Below are positions 24,693-36,875 of a stretch of 64,000 bases of DNA, in pieces; the first letter of the stretch is position 1, and the number at the start of each line of letters is the position of its first letter. The stretch covers positions 187,868,501-187,932,500 of the forward strand of contig CM075669.1 of assembly GCA_037962975.1 (NCBI GenBank), written 5' to 3'. Source of the stretch: Clitoria ternatea. Its lineage: Eukaryota; Streptophyta; Magnoliopsida; Fabales; Fabaceae. Position numbers and translations under genes: made by a program. The notes under the pieces were generated by a model, which worked only from the letters and a program-made list of their open reading frames with translations, was not told the origin of the DNA and searched no databases.

Positions 24693-27600
24693 TGTAACAT
24701 CTCGATTTAATAATTAATTGCCGAATGAAAATAAATTATTAAAATAATAATTGCTAAGTGGGGAAAATTATTTATTAATTATAATTAGTTTAATTAATTT
24801 AAGTTAAAGGCTGATTGATTATGGTTAGTTGTCAATAGCTGATTATTTGTGACTGTGTGCGTATGAAACGTGTAGGGGGGCTGCTACTGTGCACGACTTC
24901 CCACCCCACTCTTCCCTTCTCTCCGTGCATGCATATATGGGTACACTATCATTCATTCTTCCCTTCAGACTTCTCTTCTTTCTGTTTTCTCTCCTTTTCT
25001 TCTTCGCTCTTCATTCTCTTCTTCTTCTTTCTTCTTTGTGCTCTGTTTCTGTGAGCTCGCAACAATGGTGGCTGAGGATCGGAGTCCTCCTTCCTTACTC
25101 GACGAGCCAGAGAGGGTAAGGGTGTGCATTCCCCCTGCATGCAACCTGTCTCCTTCCACGCTGTTCCTTCCTTGCTCTTTCATTCCCTTCATCGACTTCC
25201 CTCCTTCTTCCTCTCCTTGCTCGAAGCTGCCAAGTCTCAGTGGAGATCTGCGCTACGAGGAGCTTCAAGGTGGTTGGAGTGTTCACAGCGTTGTGATGGA
25301 GCTACTCCAGGGAGCGAACCAAGAGCTGGGTGTCTCAGAGGCCCGAATGGCCTCCCCTGCTCTTGCATGCAGATGTACTAAGAGTGACTCAGTGTTCCTC
25401 TGGGACCGAGTGTCGTATTGACCGAATGGAAGTTTCATTCCAGGTAGGGGGCGCCTTGCATGTTAAGTGTATAGCTTATGGACGGGTTTCCGGGTGAAGC
25501 CATTGTACTGTGTTGTGCCTTCTGGATGTTGCATGCTGTTGAGTGGTAAACCGGATGTATGACGTTTATTATTGTGCTGTGCATGACTTTCCGTCCATAT
25601 GAAGTATAATGCTTGTTGATGATGTCTATGTTAAGTGTATGAGATGCTTATGAGGAATGCTGAGTGCATCGTGTGGTCATTTATTGATACCCATGTGTGT
25701 GATTATATGATTAGATGCACGTAAACGTGAATGATATTATGGTTTCGAGTGCATGTACTATGTCATTGTTATATCGACTCCTGATTATGACTTGAATGAT
25801 ACAATACAGCTGATGCATATGATGAAATTGTGAATAGCCGAGTGCATTAAGGCATGGGGCAGGGCATAAATCTATGTGGTGTTAAAATGCTTGAAATGCA
25901 TGTGAATATTATGGTTACCGAGTGTTATAGGTGAATTGCCGAGTGCATGCAATGCTGTATGAATTCCATGTGAAGGTATGGGATATTGTGGCTGTTGATG
26001 AGAAAGCCGAGTGCATGTATTGCTGAGTGCATGTATTGCCGAGTGCATGTGACTGCTTGGAGCAATTGTGTTACGCGTGAGGGTAAACGGTTTGGTACCT
26101 GTAAAACGGCCGAATCAGCTTGGAGCTGAGTGAAAGGCTTGGAGCCTATGTTGCAACAATAAAACTAGTAACCGGATCCGGGCGAATTGATGTGTGCACA
26201 TTCTTGATTGATGCCGAGCTCAATACGAAATGTTTGCATATGTGGATATGAATTAGTTGGATTGAAGCATGCATACTAATGTATTTGCCGAGTGAAATGT
26301 GACATCATGAGTATTATACATGCTGTGATGAATGATATGAATTATCTGTCCATGTGTGATTGAATATATGTATATATATATGTATATGCTGTTGTCGAGT
26401 GCAGTATTAGCCTATGGTTGTGATTATACGTGATTGTAAATAATGTGAGTTTTATATAACCGAGTGGATTAACTGGAATGAATTCCGATCGGATTATGAT
26501 GAGTGAATATTCATATTTAAACAACAGTGTAAGTTATGGATGATTGAACTGTATGAATTGCATAATCGAGGATTGTGGTATAATCCGAGCCAATATCTGA
26601 CGTTTAACATGTGAAGCTCACCCCTACACCATTTTTCAGTGTGTGCAGGTCGGACTCGGGAATGTTGATAGGGCCTCAAGTCCAAGTGTGGTGCACTCTG
26701 ACTGTTGGGTGCTCGTAATGCGTTTATTATGTTCAGTCAGTGTAGCCTTGGCCGGCTCTCTTGTAAAATGACTAAACATATTTATTTATAAAGATTGATT
26801 TGATAAGTATAGACATGGTGTCACTTATATGGATCTGTAAATAATGGTAAAGGTATAATGTTAAGTTAATGAGTATTCCGAGTATATGGTTACATGTATA
26901 TAGGTCGGCAGATTGGATTTGTGGACAGGTTTATATTTCTGGAAACATATAAATATACATATGTGCTTTTTGTGGATTTGATGCGTCTTCCGACTGGAAT
27001 GTGTTGTTAAATGATTCGAGGGCTGTTGACGAGTGAAATGATGTTAAGTTGATGGTTCCAAGTGAGGATTACTGGGTGGCTTTTCCGAGTGAAAACGCTG
27101 AGTGATTACGGGTGAAAAGTATAGGTAAACCCGAGCAAGGAAGAGCTTGTATTTCCGAGTGAAAACCTTGGGTGATCCCCTTCTGAGGGAGGAGTTAGAG
27201 TAGTGGTTTAGAGTGGGATGGATCCTAAGTGTAAGGCCTTAGTAATCCGAGTGAATGATGTAAAATCCGAGTGAGTGAGGGTTGGTATGCCGACTGGTTG
27301 AGTTTTGAATAAGACCGAGTGAGACTTAACTACCTGATTTCCCGAGTGAATGTGTGAATGTATTCCGAATAGTGAATAGGTAATGTGACCCGATTGTGTT
27401 AAGATTGGAATACGTCGAGTGATGTTTGATTAGGATATATATGTTCCGAGTGAGAAAGGGTTCTGGATTCCAAGTGGCAGAATTGGGGGAGTCATTTCCC
27501 GAGTGGCTTATACTTGTGACCTGTATGGATGAATGAGGAGCTATGCGGATTCCCGAGTGAAGTATGAGCGTGATGATTTACCGGGTGAACATATGTCCCA

Positions 27601-28041
27601 AATCCGAGTGAGAAACTACTTTGTACCTGTGTCCTCCCCAGCGAATTAGACTTAGCTCCAGCGAGTGTGCGTGCATGGAAGGCTTCTGGGATGTTCGCTT
27701 AAGCGAATGGTACTTCGCCGAGCGAGTGGATGCTGGTGTTGGGCTTCGCGTAACAATCCCCTTGTTCCACTGTTCCATGGTCATATTTCGCTCAGGCGGC
27801 GTTGGGCCTCGCTTGAGCGAGTCAGCGTTGTCATGGATTTCGCCCAGGCGCCATGTGTTTCGTTAAACCGAATGGGTCGGTTCAAGCCTTGTCCCTTCTG
27901 CCGATTGCTATGCGTATGAATGTTCTTTTATCTTCCCTTGCTTTCCTCTTCTTTTTTCTTTGCCGATCGTCCAGTGGCTGTTTTTGTGGAAAAATTTTCC
28001 CTGTTTTTGGGTATATTATTTATTAAAATTAGGGTGTTACA
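24693..28041 (+). repeat. Element B 3' LTR (3349 bp)
   Basis: Same modules as the 5' LTR but shorter by 343 bp: two fewer 16-bp units, and a deletion of about 314 bp joining GACTGC to TTGGAGC near 26055. The missing segment in the 5' LTR (about 19025-19339) is flanked by TGC on both sides. Elsewhere the LTRs are nearly identical. Confidence 0.93.
26606..26756 (+). promoter_or_regulatory. Universal LTR box, element B 3' LTR
   Basis: Identical in layout to 19889-20039; 12-mer at 26745-26756. Confidence 0.6.
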
Positions 28042-28046
28042 CCTTG

Positions 28047-28390
28047 CGAGGCGGGAAACCAACTTGATGATGATATGATATTGTAATGGTGGTTGCGATC
28101 ACCTGATTATGGAATGTGAAAGGCCCTGCGGGGACCATTGTATAATGATGAGCAAGTGGTTGCGATCACTTGGTATTTGATATGATAAAGGGCTTGCTAG
28201 CACCTATGATGCCCATGGTTGCGATCATGAGGCGGGAGTACCCCTTGCGAGGCGGGAAACCTATGTGAATTGTTGAACGTGGTTGCGATCACGAGAAAGC
28301 TCCTTGCGAGGCTGCTATAGGGAGTACCCCTTGCAAGGCAGGAAACCAATGATTATGAATAATTGATTATGGTGGTTGCGATCACCCGTG
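28047..28390 (+). repeat. GGTTGCGATCAC / CCTTGCGAGG module of LTR A
   Basis: GGTTGCGATCA recurs at about 28091, 28151, 28217, 28271 and 28375, alternating with GGGAGTACCCCTTGCGAGGC and GGGAAACC. One more copy lies before B at 17577. The 3' LTR equivalent is 35975-36370. In C the CCTTGCGAGG part forms a clean 65-bp array. B inserted inside one CCCCTTG. Confidence 0.88.
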
Positions 28391-28769
28391 ATATGAAATC
28401 GGATCCATTGCATATACATTAAACAGTTGACATATGCATTAGCTTTAAGACCATGGCATTTGAGATGGGATGACCATGAGTGATGAGAAACCCCTTGCGA
28501 GGAGGTATTTGAGTGAAACCTTAATGAATTAATGATGGTAATGATTATGAATGCCCTTGTTGATAAGTGGCAAAGTGATGGTGTATGTGAATGTCTATAT
28601 GTTGTGCTTGTTTATGATATGAATTGCAAATCATGAGGCTTGTATGCCTATTGTGATAATGAGATAAGGAATGAATGATAATTTGATGTTTTGATAGCAA
28701 AGCACACATGATGTTTGTATGCATATACACATGATCACAATATATATATTATTCGTCATTTTGAATGTA

Positions 28770-28892
28770 TAACTCACTCTCCTATATGGTCTCCTTTTTA
28801 GCCTTGTGATGCAGGTTGCCATGGGATGAGTTTGGATTTTAATTAAAGATTTGGTGAAGGTAAATAGTGGTAGAGGAAATGCCTTGGCCGGC
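28770..28892 (+). promoter_or_regulatory. Universal LTR box, element A 5' LTR
   Basis: AACTCACTCTCC, then CTCCTTTTTAGCCTTGTGATGCAG (28792-28814), then GCCTTGGCCGGC at 28881-28892. The first half resembles a pyrimidine tract with acceptor AG, or an RNA-processing region. It is the best-conserved part across all LTR types here. Confidence 0.65.
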
Positions 28893-29485
28893 ATCATTTA
28901 TGGATTCTTGTGTAATGAGTAAATTGTTTACGATGATATAGATGTTTTAATGGATTTGGATATGTATAGGATAATCCTTTGAATTGTGGATGGTGAATAT
29001 ATATGTAGAATATGAGAGATGATTTGATATGTATTAGAAGGATTAAAATTGAATGATGTTCATTGATGATTGAGATAGTCGGGAGTATATTCCCGAATGT
29101 ATATAAAATTAGTTATATCTTAGGCATTGTATGCTTATGAAATTAAATGTAAAATGATGATGGTTATCTATTAGGCTTATAATATGCCATTGCATGTTAA
29201 CCTAGCCTTTTCTCATATCGTCATATATGGGACTAGGCGTGTGCCTGGTATACATATTCTTCCGCTGTAAAATCCATTATTTTTGTATACCGTTATGGGC
29301 AATTTATCTATCGATCCAGCTTTAGGTTATTTAATCTCACTCTTGGGTTTTCTGTGATTCGAGTCTTGATGTGATCGTGATGATATTTTGAAAACATTTC
29401 AAACGCGAAAAATTTATTCGTAATTTTATTAATTATGTCAATTACATCGGGATTCGAGTACAGAAAATCAGGGGTGTTATAAAGG

Positions 29486-29498
29486 TGGTATCAGAGCA
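29486..29498 (+). other. Element A primer-binding site
   Basis: TGGTATCAGAGCA, four bases after the LTR end, is complementary to the 3' end of plant initiator tRNA-Met. It fixes the plus orientation and the LTR boundary. Confidence 0.95.
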
Positions 29499-31309
29499 TA
29501 TTTTGCTCTGAATTGGAGTTAATGGTTATTATCATAGCATGGCTGCTCTGTGAGGATTTGATATTATGGATGATTGGAGCATGATTGCTCAATGGTGAGA
29601 TGCTTATGGTGATTTTTGGAGCGAGATACTCATTATTGGAGTATGGTTGTTTTGTATAGATTTAAGGATGATGACATGTTTGAGTATTGATTGCCCTATA
29701 TGGACTTGTGAATGATTAATTGCCTAAGGATTGTAAATTGATTATAGGGCATACTTGCTTATTGAGGAATTATTGAGAATTGTTAAAGTTGAGCTGTGAT
29801 TGATGCTCATTGAGGACTTTTTATGTGATTGTGATTCATAAGGTGTAGTTATTGTTTATTGGGAGTATACCCTTTTTCATTGAGGTTGTATGATGCATTT
29901 GTGGAGCCTAGTTGCTCATGAATTATGGGATTAAATATGAGTGAATGAATTTCCTCAATATGTGATTGATGTATTTATTGTGTAAGACCGGCCAAGTTCC
30001 TTAACCTATTACCTTCAAATGACGAATATACTGTTATTGTGCATTGATGTTGATATATGAAATACAAATTGATTTGATGATGAATCCATGATTGAATGTT
30101 AATCATGGAAATAAAATATTGGAATTGATGAATATAAGACATGAAAGATGAGTTGATGAATATGAAATATAAGATATGAATTGATATGGTAGTAGACCAT
30201 ATATGTTGAGAACTTGATGTGCGTATGCACCTCGAATATAAATTGTTGGTCAGGTCTCTTATATGTGTTATACTTGTGGTTCTTAGCCGAGGCATACTTA
30301 TTGAATGTAATGAAACTCACATGCTTGAGTTGATTGGATGAGTGATATTGAAGAATTCCCTAGTGTGGGTAGTTTCGAATTTGAATGATTGGTTGTGCCA
30401 TTTATGAAGGATGAATTTTATATCCTTTGGCACAAGAACCCTATGTGTTATATGTTATAAGTGATTTGTTGTATCCCTCTAAATTGGGAATTTGAATATG
30501 TGATGAGTAATTAAATGTGAAATCGGATATGTGATAAATTGAGGTTGTGTCTCGGTTTTTATGTGTGAAAACCGAGTGAATAATTGAATTGATTTTGACC
30601 CACTAGGTGTGATTATCTAGATTGACTTAGCATGATCTTATATGATCAGATGTTGTGGGGAATTGATGTAATTGGACCCTATGGCGGTCTAGGCTCTATA
30701 TTGTTTTTGTGAGCCATATCTAATTATAATGTGATTTAGAGATGACATGTGTGATTGTAAGTCGGTGAATGGAAATTTGATCATGTCATTACCCCCCCCC
30801 ATTTTATTTGAAGGGTGTTGTATTGATGATGGAAATCACATAATGATGTTGTACTACGTGAGACGTAGATCTAATTTATGGATTTTGGAGGTGATCTAGG
30901 AGGAGAATTCCTAATGTGAAGGCTTATGGTACGATTATGTAGCCTACTTGATAAGAGTGTGGTGAATCTTTAAGGCTCGAATTGATTTATAACCAACAAA
31001 TATGTAAGTGAGACAAGAATTTTAGGCTATCTGAGCATAGTTTTGGATGGATGAAACCCAAGGATGGGGTATTTACCCTATGATGATTGAAAACTTATGA
31101 ATGGTACACTGATTGATGGTGAAGTTAATTAAGATTTGATGATTGATATGGCATGATGGATGCCAAATTAATTACAGAATGACAATAAAGCATAAATATG
31201 TTAGCTGTGGACTGGTGAGGATTGTCACCGAGTCTTATATGGACTGGTATCACTTGAATATGTGTGACCAATATGAGCAATGAGAATACGAAGTACTGGT
31301 CTCGATATG

Positions 31310-31480
31310 GTCTTACATGCCATAGGCATTATGGCAGCATGCACTTTTGCGCCGACTTTATGTGTTTGTAGTAACCACTACAGGATTGGGACGCTTTCCT
31401 GTATGTCAGATACAGCAACACATAGGCCGGGCAGGTGTAGGGATTGTAACTGCTTATGGTGAATGTATTGAGCCTATCTG
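31310..31480 (+). ncRNA. Conserved block with hairpin in element A interior
   Basis: About 170 nt match the B interior (23285-23465) and the E interior (minus, 46782-46970) while surrounding sequence is much less alike. Shared words include CATGCCATAGGCATT, GGCAGCATGCAC, CCGGGCAGGTG and AACTGCTTATGGTGA. At 31379-31403 a 7-bp stem (TACAGGA/TCCTGTA) encloses an 11-nt loop containing GACG. A short ORF crosses the block but its frame is not kept in B. A cis-acting RNA element is more likely than a protein. Its function is unknown. Confidence 0.6.
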
Positions 31481-31689
31481 GTCATACTGAGTATGAACAT
31501 GTGAGCTCTATTGGGTGAGTTGTAATTGATGATATATGACACACTGGATGTGGAAATTTTGTGTTAGAATGATGAAGTGATGATGAACATGTCTTGATGG
31601 ACTTTGAGAAGTCCAATGTTATTCTATGGTGTCGTTGAACCTCATTGGTGTGCAGCCTGAAGTATGGCCTTATGGTGTGTATGTCGATG

Positions 31690-31729
31690 CTGAATTTCAA
31701 GGACGAAATTCTTTTTAGGTGGGGTGGAT
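31690..31729 (+). other. Element A 3' tract with AAGGACGAAATTC phrase
   Basis: The CAAGGACGAAATTCTTTTTA phrase is followed by GGTGGGGTGGAT, the likely polypurine primer for plus-strand synthesis, just before the 3' LTR TGTAAC at 31730. The tract is interrupted by T residues. Confidence 0.75.
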
Positions 31730-34700
31730 TGTAACACCCCGAATTTTATAAAAATGAATAATTGATGAGAATAAATAATAAATAATTGAATGTGAGTTGA
31801 TTTGTGTCCCAAAAATATTGGAATAATGAAATTGGGATTTATTAGGGATATTTATGATTTATTGAACTGATATGAGATAAAATTATACCCGATTAGAATA
31901 TAAGTGTCGGACCAAGTATCTCCGATTGAGATGCCGTTGGTCAGGGCTATTAAGAATATTATTGGGAATCCGAATCTATATTCGGAATAATTTTTGGAAT
32001 TAGTATTGAGCCCGAACTGAGAGCCTGTTTATTATAAAACGATGAAATTTTAATGTGAAGTAAGACTATTAAAAACGTAAACCCTTCTTCCTTTCTTGCT
32101 TCACGCTACTTCTTCTCATCCTCATTATTCTCTTTTCCTCACCTCTTCTTCTTCTTCTCTTCAAAACCCAAAACACAAGGTGGCCTTCCCTTCCTCCACC
32201 ATTTTTATTTTTATGGAAGCCTGAAAGAGAAGCTTGTGCTGGAACTCCTCCTCCTTCTCCCACTCTATTTTCGTGTGGCTCTTTCCTCTTGTGGAAACTC
32301 ATGTTGTTTCTTTGGATGAGGTAAGTTCCTCATCATTTTCATGAGTTTTATGCCCTAGATTTTGGGTTCTATGTATTCGGGGGAGTATTTATTGAATAAG
32401 GGTTGTTGGGAGAAGCTTTAAATGAGGAAACCCTAAGGTGGGGCGTTGTTATTATGGCATTAATGGTGGGTTATTATATGTGTAAGGAGTTAATACTTGG
32501 ATGAGTGGAAAATGAATGAGCATTTATGGTGTTGTTGGGTTTTAGTGAGACCCTAACTTTAATAAATTAGGGAAAGTGTAAAATGTGAATAGAGTGTAGG
32601 TTTAATCATTATGAGAATGATATTAATGAAAAAAGATGGCTATTTATGGTAATTAATGAGTATTGGTAAATGTTGTTGGGTTTTGATGAAAAACCCTTGC
32701 CTTAGGAATTTGAGAAAATGTATATATTGTGACTTGAAGGTTGAATTGGAAGTGAATGGGTGATGTTTGATATATATGTTGTTAGTTATAGTGATGAACA
32801 ATGATGAACATTATAGATAATCCTTAATGGTGGAATCAATGGTTATATATATTGGTATGATAAGATTGTGACTTGATGAGGTTCTAGACCATTGTGGTGT
32901 GCCATTTAAATTTGAATGATTAATTGTGATTATTGAAGGATATGAGGGCTAAGTTGAATATTGAGTAACAATGATGATGTTTGAAGGATTGAGGAGATTT
33001 AAGACTACATTATGTAATGGGTAAGATGATGATGCTGTTGGATTAGTTGGTCTTTATGATCTAGAGGATCTTAGCTTTGGGAAAGGAATTCCTGAAGCCT
33101 AATACAATTATATAACTTGGTGTTTAGCAAGTCTAGGACTTGGGGTTAAGCTTTATGATAAGCTAGCAAGTGTTTAGAATTATGATGGCTTATTAATTGC
33201 ATGAATGCATATGTATATTATGTAGATCGTATTTCGGGTGATGTGATGGAGCTTTTGGAGCATTGGAATGATTCGGCTCTTCCCTCAAGGTAGGAGAGGA
33301 GTTAACATTCAAATTGCATGAGTAAATTGATAGTGATTATTGTATGTGATGAATACTCATGCTTGCCTTGCAATGTCTATATTTATTGGATTAATGAGAA
33401 TGGAAAATGGTTGTTTTTGTGGATGATGCAGTGAGATTATGTGATGATTGTTGTGGAAGTATGCATTTGTATATTTGATGTGGATAAGTTTGAGTTTAAT
33501 GTGAATATTAAGTTTGAAATAGAAATGTATAAGTATGAATATTTGAATAGGATGTATATGCCTTTCATGATGTGTATGAACAGTTGGATATATCCAAATT
33601 TGGCTTATAATGAGAAATTTTGAGTGAGAACTCTTAGAACGAGTTAAATGTGCCTCAAATATCGTATATGATGTGTGGGATATGATTTAGTAGGCCTAAA
33701 ATGTGAAGTCATATGTTGAGTTGTGAGAACTTTCGTTTCCTGCCTCTGTCCTGGTATTCTCGCTCAGGTGAGATGGGATCTCGCTCAGGCGAGAGTCCCC
33801 TGCACCAATATTATGGCCTCTGGGCTAATTTCGCCCAGGCGAGGCAGTGTTCTGCTCGAGCGAGTAGAGTGTGTTGTGATCAGGTGAGGTTCTGGACGAA
33901 TCTCGCTCAAGCGGGCGTGGCTGCGCTTGAGCGAGCAAGGGAGAACATTGATTCTGGAAGAATTCCGCCCGAGTGTGGACTTAGAAAATAATACATGATC
34001 TGTGGTGAATTTCCGAGTGAAATTCCATGTGGGCTATGCCAAGGCAGAACCCTCCGAGTGAGGGAGTGGATAAAATTCTGAGTGAGAGGTCTCCCTGTGT
34101 GATACTCCAAGCAGTGGAGTTCTGAGTGGAAATTTCTGAGTTCAAAGTAACTCGTTCTGAGTGGAGCCCCTCCATGTGTGTAATTCTGAGTGGGGATACC
34201 ACCGAGTGAGGACACATGGTGTGTTGTCCAGAAGTATTCTGGAATATCTTCACTCATGTGAAAATGAAAGGAAGTCGATTTTTGAAATGAATTACCGAGT
34301 GGAAAACCGAGTGTGGAAAAGACTCGGTCTGGATTATTTTTCCGAGTGGAACCCCGAGTGAGTGTGAAGTTGGTTTTGAAATAATTCACCGAGTGAGGAC
34401 CGATCAGGTAATGAGTCGGTTGTAGAGTAATTACCGAGCGAAACACCGAGCGAGAGATGACTCAGATTCGAAATTAATTAACCGAGTGAAAGGCTGATTA
34501 AGAGATGATTCGGATTTGGAATAAATTGCCGAGTGAAAGGCCAAGTGAAAGACGAGTCGGCTTTGATTGATTTTGCCGAGTAGAAAACCAAGTAGATGAG
34601 TTGGTGTTGAGATGAATTTCTGAGTGAACGGTCAATCAAGTGATGAGTCAGTTTTGGAGTAATTAGCCGAGTGATAGACTATGTGAGTGTGAGTCGGCCC

Positions 34701-34970
34701 TGGAATGATTTGGTTGAATGAATAATGGGTCGGTTTTGAGGGATTCTGTCAAGTTAAAACCCGAGTGACGGGAGTCAGTTTTGGTGGGACTTTGCTGATT
34801 GAAAACCCAAGTGTTGGGGAGCCTAGTGGAACGAGTGGGTATATGCTTGGCAGTATGAAGTTGGTCCTGGAAGGATTTAGCTGAGTGAAGGATCAAATGG
34901 GAGGAATCGGTTCTAGAACAGGTCCACTGAGTAGAAACCAAGTGTTGGGAAATACGACCTCTGGTCGGAT

Positions 34971-35258
34971 TTCGCTTAAGCGAGTGGACTCCTCGCTCAA
35001 GCGAGCGAGTATGGAAATGGTTACTGGAGTAACTTTTCCCAAGCGAGTGACTGGGTGTGTGGTGCTTCGCGCAAGCGAGCATCCTGGAATTTGGTACTGG
35101 CTCGATTTCGCCCGAGCGAGATAGGCTCGCTCAAGTGAGACTGGGCCTGATACTTAAAACCCCTCTCTTTGTTCGGGAAAACTTGGGGCGCTCAAGGGAA
35201 CTGCCCTCATCTCGCTCAAGCGGAAGTGAATCTCGCTTAAGCGAGATACCCAAAACTT
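34971..35258 (+). repeat. Paired-palindrome cassette 2 of LTR A (3' copy, one extra 74-bp unit)
   Basis: The same palindromes as 16646-16814 occur, then a further unit at about 35188-35245 with CTCGCTCAAGCGG and CTCGCTTAAGCGAG. The unit lies between direct repeats of AAAACTT, which suggests loss by slippage or recombination in the other LTR. It shows that unit number changes quickly. Confidence 0.88.
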
Positions 35259-36750
35259 GGGATTTTGCTTTTCTTCCCTCAATAGATACCGAGCCCCATT
35301 CCCTTATATTATGGGATATCTATGGTGATTTATCTGAGGTAATTATTGATGATATGCCACTATAAGGAATTAAAAATAAACTAATGGATTTGAAATGAAT
35401 TATTTGTGATGTTTTCACCATTAAAAGTGGAATATGAGGGAATGATGATGAGAATTTAATAAAAGGCTGTAAGCTACATTTTAAGACAATGAGGAGAAAT
35501 AATGAGAGGAAAGCCCACTAAATGAATGTGTGACAACAGTGATGAATATTACCTAATAATGTAAACCTATTATGGAGGAATACAAGTGTTGACTTGCCAC
35601 ACGATATAAAATAAATAAATGTATTGTGTTGAGATGTAAAGTCAAGAACATGATTGTGTTGGACCTAAGTGTGATTGCCATGTATGTGAATGATGAATAT
35701 GTCTTGGAACTCCAAGTGTAGAATAATATTATGATTGTTTGCTACGTCTTTTGATATCCATGTGTGGATTACTATAAATGATGTTTGTGGCCATTGAATG
35801 CCAATTATATGAATGATATGCCTTGAGGGGCTTGTAAATAATTATATGCTTCTTGAAATTGCCAGATTAAATTATATACCTAATTGAGAAAGTGAGATAT
35901 CCTTACGAGGTTGTTGAGCATATGCATTATTGCATCTTGCATTCATGGCATGGCATAGCATTGGTATTATGTGGTTGCGATCACAGTGATGAAAGATCCT
36001 GTAGGATTCTATGAAGGGAGTACCCCTTGTGAGGCGGGAAACCAACTTGATGATGATATGATATTGTAATGGTGGTTGCGATCACCTGATTATGGAATGT
36101 GAAAGGCCCTGCAGGGACCATTGTATAATGATGAGCCAGTGGTTGGGCTCACTTGGTATTTGATATGATAAAGGGCTTGCGAGCACCTATGATGCCCATG
36201 GTTGCGATCATGAGGCGGGAGTACCCCTTGCGAGGCGGGAAACCTATGTGAATTGTTGAACGTGGTTGCGATCACGAGAAAGCTCCTTGCGAGGCTGCTA
36301 TAGGGAGTACCCCTTGCGAGGCAGGAAACCAATGATTATGAATGATTGATTATGGTGGTTGCGATCACCCGTGATATGAAATCGGATCCGTTGCATATGC
36401 ATTAATCAGTTGACATATGCATTAGCTTTAAGACCATGGCATTTGAGATGGGATGACCACGAGTGATGAGAAACCCCTTGCGAGGAGGTATTTGAGTGAA
36501 ACCTTAATGAATTAATGATAGTAATGATTATGAATGCCTTTTTTGATAAGTGGCAAAGTGATGGTGTATGTGAATGTGTATGTGTTGTGCTTGTTTATAA
36601 TATGAATTGCGAATCATGAAGCTTGTATGCCTATTATGATAATGAGATAAGGAATGAATGATAATTTGATGTTTTGATTGCAAAGCACACATGATGTTTG
36701 TATGCATATACACATGATCACAATATATATATTATTCGTCATTTTGAATG

Positions 36751-36875
36751 TATAACTCACTCTCCCATGTGGTCTCCTTTTTAGCCTTGTGATGCAGGTT
36801 GCCATGGGATGAGTTCGGATTTTAATTAAAGATTTGGTGAAGGTAAATAGTGGTAGAGGAAGTGCCTTGGCCAGC
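36751..36875 (+). promoter_or_regulatory. Universal LTR box, element A 3' LTR
   Basis: Same as 28770-28892; the 12-mer has become GCCTTGGCCAGC (36864-36875), one G-to-A change. Confidence 0.65.

Larger units (their letters stand above)
17633..28041 (+). mobile_element. Element B: LARD-type LTR retrotransposon inside the LTR of A
   Basis: B runs from TGTAACATCCC at 17633 to GGGTGTTACA at 28041. It is flanked by CCTTG at 17628-17632 and 28042-28046. LTRs are 3692 and 3349 bp around a 3368-bp interior. PBS and purine tract are normal and no gag or pol is visible. The LTRs differ by few substitutions plus two length changes, so the insertion is recent and younger than A. Confidence 0.94.
28042..29481 (+). 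repeat. Element A 5' LTR, second part (after insertion B)
   Basis: The text resumes with the second CCTTG copy (28042-28046) and continues CGAGGCGGGAAACC, exactly as in the uninterrupted 3' LTR at 36025-36043. It holds the GGTTGCGATCAC / CCTTGCGAGG module, the universal LTR box (28770-28892), and the LTR end CAGGGGTGTTATA at 29481. Confidence 0.92.
29482..31729 (+). other. Element A interior, 2.25 kb, non-coding
   Basis: After the primer-binding site the interior shows no gag or pol motif and no ORF much above 100 codons; the best frames are antisense and AT-rich. Parts are recognisable in the E interior on the minus strand: the start (GAGCATATTTTGCTCTGA near the PBS), a GTCTCGGTTTT...AACCGAGTG segment (30548-30576), and the hairpin block (31310-31480). 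A run of ten C at about 30790 is unusual. It ends AATTTCAAGGACGAAATTC (31693-31711), a phrase common at the 3' end of plant Ty3-type interiors, and the tract GGTGGGGTGG. Confidence 0.85.

Noticed and set aside
29482..31729. Degraded gag-pol inside element A
   Set aside because: No RT, integrase, protease or Gag motif could be read in any frame, and 2.25 kb is too short. Only the AAGGACGAAATTC phrase near the 3' end recalls Ty3-type elements.
33907..34446. A 179-codon minus-strand ORF in the A 3' LTR
   Set aside because: It runs through the CCGAGTG field and palindromes, where stops are rare by composition. The same region of the 5' LTR splits into shorter, shifted frames. No domain is recognisable.
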